Notes under the pieces: model-generated
What the model was told of the DNA's origin: nothing
What the model saw: only the letters and a program-made list of their open reading frames with translations
Database searches by the model: none
Translations under genes and position numbers: made by a program
From: Agarophyton chilense
Lineage: Eukaryota; Rhodophyta; Florideophyceae; Gracilariales; Gracilariaceae
Assembly (NCBI GenBank): GCA_030374765.1
Contig: JARGXX010000004.1
Location: 806,001 to 870,000 of the forward strand
DNA: 64,000 nucleotides
Reading direction: 5' to 3'
Shown here: positions 57,648 to 64,000 of the stretch, piece by piece
Layout of the letters: every line of letters starts with the position of its first letter
How positions within the stretch are numbered: the stretch's first letter is position 1

Positions 57648-59463
57648 TAGTGCTGCTATTATTAATGAAGTTTCGAACAATGAAGGGCAGCATACTGTCA
57701 CGGATGGCGATCACTGTCACACAATGAATCCGTTGAGCCCTCCTCCTGTGATAAACAGTGACACGCAAGACAGCTTTGTGGAAGTTCATTCGACGAAATG
57801 TACAACTGAAAATGTATCCTTGACTCTGAATGGTCCAGTGGAAATGCATCAATGGAAAGTCACGGGACCTGTTGGAAATTTTATTTCCGCCATTCATGCA
57901 CCTTCAGGACTCTCTCCATACGATTTCTTCATGTGGATGTTTCCTGTAGCTCATTTGGAAAAAATTGTTCGATCTACCAACTCTCGCCTGGAAGAAAAAG
58001 GCTTAAAGCAGACTACAGGAGGTGAAATTTTGAAGTTTTTCGGTTTGATGGTGTTCATGATACGCTTCGAGTTTTCAAAAAGAAGATCGCTTTGGTCTAA
58101 AGACACATATTACAAATAGATCGATTCTTCGCTGCTCGGAAACATCATGTCCCGAAATCGGTTTGAATATAGAAGGCAATTCATCTTTTTCAGTGGCTCA
58201 GAAAACGATCAAAAATCAGAAGAATGCAGGTGGTCATGCGTTTCTGAGTTTGTGAAAGCTATAAATGACCATCGCAAAGCGTTCTGAACTCCGTCACACA
58301 CTTTGTGCGTGGACGAAAGTATGTCACGTTAGTATGGACTTGGAGGGAACTGGATCGAAATTGGACTTCCACACTACACTGCTCATGATAGGAAACCTGA
58401 AAATGGTTGTGAATTTAAGACAGTGTGTTGTAGAAGGAGTGGAATTATTTTCAAAATATAAATCACGATGGGAGCTACGCAACAAGATGTACAGACTTTT
58501 GAATCAGAACATGCACATGGAACAGCTGTTTTAATGACACTTGTTGAAAATTGGTTCGCAACTGATCAAATCGTTTGTGCCGATTCATATTTTGCATCTG
58601 TTGAAACAGCTGAAGAACTTTTAAAAAGAGGATTGCGATTTATTGGGGTCATAAAAACAGCCATCAGAAGGTTTCCTATGAAACATGTTTCTGAACTTAC
58701 GATGACGGCACGAGGCCAACACCTGTCAATGGTCTCGAAACAGCCTGAATTGGATCGGAAGATGATGTCTGTGCTCTGGGTGGACCGCAAGAGGAGATAT
58801 TTCATCAGAACTTGTAGCAGTACCCAACCAAGAACTCCCATTTCTCGTGAAAGATGAAGGACAACTGATGGAATAACAAAGAAAATTCCGCTTTCCATTG
58901 CTATTCCAGAAGTTTTTGAGGAGTACTATTCTTGATGTTCAAGAATTGATAGGCATAATAGGTCATGTCAAGATGATCTGAATATGGAAAAGAAGTTTGG
59001 AGTGAAAGCATGGTCTTTTAGAGTGAATACTTCTTTGCTGGCAATGTGCGTGGTTGATGCTTGGAATCTTTACAAGGGTGCATACGGAAACACATTGAAT
59101 CTTACATCGCATAATTTCTATTGTAATCTCGCAGACGGATTAAAAGATAATAACTGGAATGCTATTCGAAATATGAAAAGACAATGTAATGAGGAAGATG
59201 AAATAGAAAACCCATATATGGCTGGTACCGGCATTCATTTAATGGAGACCAATCGAAAAAGAAGGAAATTGGATGGTTCTCTGACGTCTCAAACATATCA
59301 AGGACGATGCAAAGTCTGCAAGACCACTTACAAATCCAAATTTGTTTGTTCAGAATGCAAAAAGTACAATGATATGGATGCTTATATATGTCACAGTGGA
59401 ACCGGTTGGGAGTGTTTTATAGATCATCTGCGTGACATTCATCACATTTCGAGCAACATTTAG
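57648..59463 (+). pseudogene. piggyBac transposase, catalytic part
   Basis: One frame with about six stops (for example 58117, 58288, 58333). Early part: GPVGNFISAIHAPSGLSPYDF and GEILKFFGLMVFMIRFEF. Catalytic domain (DDE_Tnp_1_7): LCVDESMSR with the first Asp (about 58300), GLPHYTAHDRKPENG, IVCADSYFASVETAEELLKRG with the second Asp (about 58580), and IDRHNRSCQDDL (about 58945) with the third. VKAWSFRVNTSLLAMCVVDAW follows. The end has paired Cys (CKVCKTTY, CSECKK), the C-terminal zinc ribbon that binds DNA ends. It ends HHISSNI at 59463. Dead copy, but all three catalytic Asp remain. Confidence 0.85.
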
Positions 59464-59988
59464 TCAACATCATTGATGATCGTGTGTCAACATGCGTTTT
59501 TTAGGCTTTTTAGAGGCTTTTTTTTAGAGTATAAAGCAAATGTTCAATTTACCTTACGCCCCCTACTAATTCAATCCGCGTTATTCAACTTGCTAGATAT
59601 ATTATTGTCTCTGACGAAACAATCGCTTGAGCAGATGTCACCTTATCCTGTCTGCTGTTCAAGTGGACGCAAATGCGTTCTTAGACCATAATAATTTTTA
59701 GAATTAGTCGAGCTCCCGCAAGAGTTTTCGAGTTACACTGAACTCAGCGAGGTTTTAAATCTGTTTTTATCAGTCTCCGAGCGGTCGTGAAACAACTGAG
59801 CTGCTGTTACTGAAGACAACTGTCTAAGAAATGTACTTTAAAGCAGGAGGAACATGGTTAGAAAATTAGTTCTTTACTTAAAAAATAGAATACGCCGCTG
59901 CAGTATGGAAACCAGAGATATTTACTAATTTTTTGGAAAATAGAACTGGCCTCATGTGAGGCCAATTCGCCGGGCGTGTAGACACTAG

Positions 59989-60330
59989 AAGTTCGTCGAG
60001 CAAAACGAATTCACAACATTATAATCCGCAAATTTCATGCGCATATATTCAATAGTAATCTGTAAGATGCTGATAACGAGCGTGAAGGCACCAACAATTG
60101 CGAATTGAACATGAAAAACTCCAGTAAAAGTATGGTAGGAGACGCTAATGATGCAGATCAACACTAAGATAATATTTTCAAACGCAATTCAACTGCCACA
60201 GCATAGAGAAAAGGAAATAAAGATTCACGATTTATGTGTCGGCGAGATACATCACCGTTTTTGCGCAACCCTAAACATGACCTTTGCGACATCATCCATT
60301 AAAGTTATCGTTTTATTCATGTCTTAGGTC
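59989..60330. other. stretch without recognised gene
   Basis: Between the piggyBac right end and element F; nothing recognised. Confidence 0.5.
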
Positions 60331-60875
60331 GTATAAACCAAAACGGTAGAGAGGGGGTGTAAAACCTGACGGTTCTAGGGAGCACCCGATGGGCTCTACC
60401 TACGAGGAGGGACTTGAGAATACCTGTAAGGTGTGGCAGCACCAGCCACTGAAGGGCGAAACAGGAACGGCGGGCGTACTGAGAGAACTTTGGTAGACGG
60501 GGATTTCATGCGCACGCGGGTTTAGAAAATCGTACGGGCACTTGACATATCTTTATGGTCGATTGTAGAAACCGAAAGGTGTAAAAGTAGTTTACTAGGT
60601 GCTTTCCTTTACAATGATGAGGAGGGTGGCCATGCTTGGTAAAAATATATATCTCACCATCCTCCAGCTCTACCGTTGCGATCCTCGCCAAGTGTCGACG
60701 AAAAGGTGCACTTGAGGTTCGCCTCCTTATCTAATAACTGATTTCTAACTAATACTTATTGAGCGAAAAGCTAATCTAATTGCTAACTAAACTACTGTAG
60801 TACACGGTGCAAGCCGGAAACCATCTAGGTCCACCACGTGACATAACTATTTCACCAAAGTAGGTCACCACACTA
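60331..60875 (-). repeat. element F 3' LTR
   Basis: Aligns with both LTRs of element A (ataaaccaaaa, ggtgtggcagcaccagccac, gtagtacacggtg). Edges approximate. Confidence 0.65.
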
Positions 60876-61310
60876 GAGACCCCTCTCCTAGCGACAGCCT
60901 CGCCCGGTGGCTGTACCTTGGTTCAGCTTTCGCCACTGCTGTGTACCACAGTGCAGAAGTCGCCATCGCGGAATTCACTATACCGTTTGGTGCCGCGCGA
61001 TGAGCCGAACGGTTTCGATCACCGTTGTGGCACTTGAAAGTTATCCCCCGTGGTCGTTCGCAACGGCGTCGTAATTAAACTTTCCCTGAGGTTTTTCAAT
61101 ATTGGTCGGGAGTTCGTGTATAAATCGGTTTTGTCCCGTTCTTCATTGCCGGTCTCGGGTACGTTCAGTGCGAAGCGTACGTCATATGTCGTTGGTGTCT
61201 TTTTCGCCTCTCTTGCCTTCGTCACAAAGTACCCTTTTGGTTTCATCGTTTCCGTTCGTCTCCTTTCCTTTCTCTTCTCATACCGTCATGATTCCATTGC
61301 ACTCTTGGCG

Positions 61311-62760
61311 ATGCACACGGATTCCCCGAAATCCTGTGGTTGAAGTCCAATGTTCGCCAAAGGGTCAACCGAGCACGGTGATGGCTCCTGTCGTGGGTCG
61401 AGCTTAATAACCGATGTGGGTTTCGTTTTGGTAGGGCCCCTTCGTTTTTTTACCGCTCAATCAGCGGAGCACCTTCGAGGACAAATTACACGACCGCCAT
61501 TGTTTGCGTCGGACGCCATGGCCTACCGTCGATTGGTACAAAGGGCTTGGCTCCGATACAATACTGCGTCTGTCTGCCTCTTCATCACTGTTGACCACCA
61601 TGTCTGATAAGAGTACTCGTGGGTCGAACCGCAGCCGTGGTATCTGGAAGCCTCTGACCTGCTGTCGCTCTCGGGGTCGTAGTCCTGGGCAATCCATCAC
61701 TGCTCCGGTTTCTTGTTCATTCCCCATCACCGGTGAGGTGTTTTGTTTCCTTCATTTGTCCGGGCGTTACGATCCCTTCTTGTTCAGCGCCCCGCCGGCC
61801 ACCCTCAACTCTTACTGTCTGCTCCCAAAGCAGCTCAAGGCGCTGCATTTTGAAGACACCTCTTGCTCTGTCCCGATTAACACCGCTGGGTTCGGTTCGC
61901 AGTTTAAGCATCACAACCTTCTTGGTTATGCCTCATGGAATCGTTGGGACAGACACCGTCTTGGCGCCGTGCCATTAGCTCCACCGATGCGGTCAAGGAA
62001 GAATCGTTCCCGTCCATGAAGACAGGCCTGCTTTAAGAAACGTCAGCCACACTAACCGTTTCGTTTTTCCATTCCCAACACCATTCCGAGCGACATATCA
62101 TATCTGCGGTGTAAAGATGAGCTCTATTTCTTTCAGAACCTTGTGGGATTATTGTACCGTTTCGGTCAATTGACGAAGTGCCTGAAGATTGACCCGGTAA
62201 TGGTGATTTTCGACTCACCCTTCAACACCATCCACTGTTTGGATCGTGACCGTTGGGGCGAGGACGCTGCCACCGAGACTTGGATCTGCGGTCGGAATAT
62301 CCTCGCCCTTACCATGCATGATTTTCATTGCACTGAGTTCTTTTCTCAGACGACGGAGAATCACCGCAAATTGTACGTAACCCGTCCCGAATGGTGGGCG
62401 GACTACGAGGTGGCTCACTGGTTGTGCGTTCCGACTCCCTCCGTGCTGGCATAGTTTGGCAGCCACAGCAACCTACAAGAGGAGTACTATCATACCATCT
62501 AGTCTGTGGCACTCGCGGAGTGGGCCATTCTGGTTGCCCTTCTAGCTGTCAAAGCCTCCCGCGACGATATGACCTGGGACAGCCGATGCCTGTACCTGGC
62601 TATTCGTCTTTCCCTCTCATTTTCTCTCGGGTACCTCTTCAGGTCTGCCACCATTGCCTCCGACTCCTCAGGGTTCTGCTCCGCATTGTTCTAGTGTAAG
62701 CTCACAGTCCCGCACTCCGAACCACCCTGGCACTGGTTTCAGGCCTTCTGGAGAATCTTT
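61311..62760 (+). pseudogene. element F antisense ORF (aORF)
   Basis: The ATG at 61311 opens MHTDSPKSC, as in element A. Further matches to A: STEHGDGS with STEHGNDS; PINTAGFGSQFK with SINTSGLGSQFK; HRLGAVPLAPPMRSR (identical); PNTIPSDISYLRC with PNTIPSDLSYLRC; VALLAVKASRDDMTW with VALFAVKASHDGITW; SSVSSQSRTPNHPGTG with SSAGSQSHTRNLPGTG. A run of about 100 open codons at 62143-62454 includes VTRPEWWADYEVAHWLC, lost in A. Stops and frame changes inactivate it. Unknown function. Confidence 0.6.
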
Positions 62761-62938
62761 TGTCTCGCATGGTCCGAACCCCTTCCTGGAGGTGTCTTTG
62801 TGGGTTTCTTACCTGGTGCGGTTTTCAATTAACTCGTTATTTATTCTTGACTATACGTTTCCTTTTCCTTCGCTCCGAATAATTGCTCATCCAATGTCTT
62901 CCATCTCCATCCTTAGCGGCCTGAACCAGTGTAGGTCT

Positions 62939-64000
62939 TTATCCATCCGTTGGTGGGAGTTCGTTGCGCCTGCCCCAATACTGTAATCGGAAGTTGCCTC
63001 TTACATGGTGAGGACGTTCCAATGTGTCATCTACAGGGTCATAGCCATACCACCGTACAAAATAACGAAGACCTGCTGGTATTCGTATGTGACCTAAAAT
63101 GGTATCGATCGCGCATTCGGAGGCCGGGACCTCAGGGTTCTCGCCTAATTGAGGTGCGTAGTCATGCTCTTGGGATGCATTTTGTGACGTGCACTCAGAT
63201 TCTGGGGGTGTCATGCCAACGGTTGGGTTCGCTATGACTTCACGTATACCTTGCGGTACTTGGTGATGTATTCGAGAGAGGGTTGGGGCGGTTTGAGTTA
63301 CTCCAATCACTGATCCAGATGGTGGTTCAGTTTTAGCTTCGCTGCCCTCAGGGCCGTCCCGGGGACCACTGGGGGCCGTAGCAGTACCTCTACTAGCGTT
63401 TATTGAGACCCGGTCTACCAATACGGTGTTTTCGGGTCCATCCATTCGAACCGTGACGGTGCACTCATTCGCTGAGATTACTTCATATGGTCTTGTATAC
63501 TTGGGGAGTAGCTTCGATTTGATGTCAGCATCAATACGAATACCGTCTCTTTCCTCGGATGGTGGTGGTCGCGATCAACTGAGAGAGTTATCAATGAAGA
63601 CATAGTCACCAGTTTCCACCTTGGTAATCCTCTTCACCCCTTGGTCGTAGTAAGTTTTGTACCGCTTTTGGGCTACTTTCAATTTACCATTGGCTTCCTT
63701 TAAGGTTATTCGGAGCTTGTTGAGTATATTCTTCTTGACCTGAGCGGAGGTAAGTGTACCAGCTGCTCGGTAGTTCTCAGGTCCTGGTTAAAGGACAATA
63801 CCACAGGGTGTACGTTAGAGGACCAGGTCGAAGGGATTAGTCTTTAAAGATCGTTGTACCTGAAGGTTGTAGGCATATGTGAGGGGCTGTGGATAATCAG
63901 CCCACTCTGTTTGGTGTCCTTCGACGTATTGTCGTAGTCTGGCCACGAGGGTTTTGTTGAATATTTCCACTTGGCCGTTCGTCTGCGGATGGTACGCCGT
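62939..64000 (-). pseudogene. element F pol, integrase and chromodomain part
   Basis: From the window edge leftward: AYHPQTNGQVEIFNKTL with the catalytic Glu of integrase, RQYVEGHQTEWADYPQPLTY, LKTNPFDLVL, then a stop near 63815. The integrase C-terminus, a Pro/Ser-rich linker (TEPPSGSVIGVTQ) and a chromodomain (CAIDTILGHIR, YFVRWYGYDPVDDTLE, NFRLQYWGRRN) end at 62939. The RT half lies outside the window. Confidence 0.8.

Larger units (their letters stand above)
52380..59988 (+). mobile_element. piggyBac-like element, split by a copia element
   Basis: Inverted ends: ctagtgtctatacg (52380-52393) against cgtgtagacactag (59975-59988), each followed on the inner side by the same 18-bp palindrome tggcctcayatgaggcca (52399-52416 and 59947-59964). 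The transposase is on the plus strand in two parts around the copia element. A TTAA target duplication was not found flush with these ends, so the true edges may differ slightly. Confidence 0.7.
60331..64000 (-). mobile_element. Ty3/gypsy element F (cut by window end)
   Basis: Minus orientation: 3' LTR 60331-60875, purine-rich tract (minus ggagaggggtctc, about 60876-60890), opposite-strand aORF, chromodomain and integrase C-terminal half. The rest lies beyond 64000. Sister of element A in LTR, aORF and pol. Confidence 0.8.

Noticed and set aside
1-64000. tRNA, rRNA and other structured RNA genes
   Set aside because: No cloverleaf, rRNA core or snRNA signature was recognised by eye; PBS sequences look tRNA-like only because they pair with tRNA ends. 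A dedicated scan was not possible.

Overview
The window is eukaryotic, non-coding-poor and almost wholly made of transposable elements. The only two host genes I can support are a sulfotransferase with no introns (47065-48096) and a small membrane protein with one short intron (48583-49015). Dense Ty3/gypsy, copia, Harbinger, piggyBac, Tc1 and pogo elements, few introns and a carbohydrate-type sulfotransferase fit a multicellular red alga (a florideophyte such as a carrageenan producer). That assignment is inference from gene content; no species marker is present.

Layout. 0.1-1.5 kb: DDE transposase relic (-). 2.9-3.6 kb: Tc1-like relic (+). 4.2-6.1 kb: Harbinger element I, a Myb-like companion (+) converging on a HARBI1-type transposase (-). 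6.9-17.4 kb: Harbinger element II, split by gypsy element A (8355-17181, -). 17745-24329: gypsy element E (+), with TSD cagcg, PBS, PPT and two LTRs. 24.3-27.2 kb: AT-rich tract with LINE-like and Tc1-like relics. 27.7-42.4 kb: old gypsy element C, split by young gypsy element B (28699-40454, -; TSD gtttt; LTRs about 99% identical). 42662-43107: an E-type LTR (-). 44.7-45.8 kb: pogo-like relic. 47.0-49.0 kb: host genes. 49.0-52.0 kb: no recognised gene. 52380-59988: piggyBac-like element split by a copia element (52908-57647, -). 60331-64000: gypsy element F (-), sister of A, running off the window.

The most notable feature is shared by all five gypsy elements (A, B, C, E, F). Each carries, between the end of pol and the 3' LTR, a long extra reading frame on the strand opposite to gag-pol (called aORF here). 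The aORFs of B and C are clearly homologous proteins, as are those of A and F. All sit in the same place, convergent with the pol/chromodomain 3' end. In B, gag and pol are also arranged for -1 ribosomal frameshifting: a run of five A before the gag stop, followed by two stem-loops. B and E share an identical 16-nt primer-binding site.

Frames, domains and repeats were read by eye. Family calls rest on recognised motifs, not on database searches.
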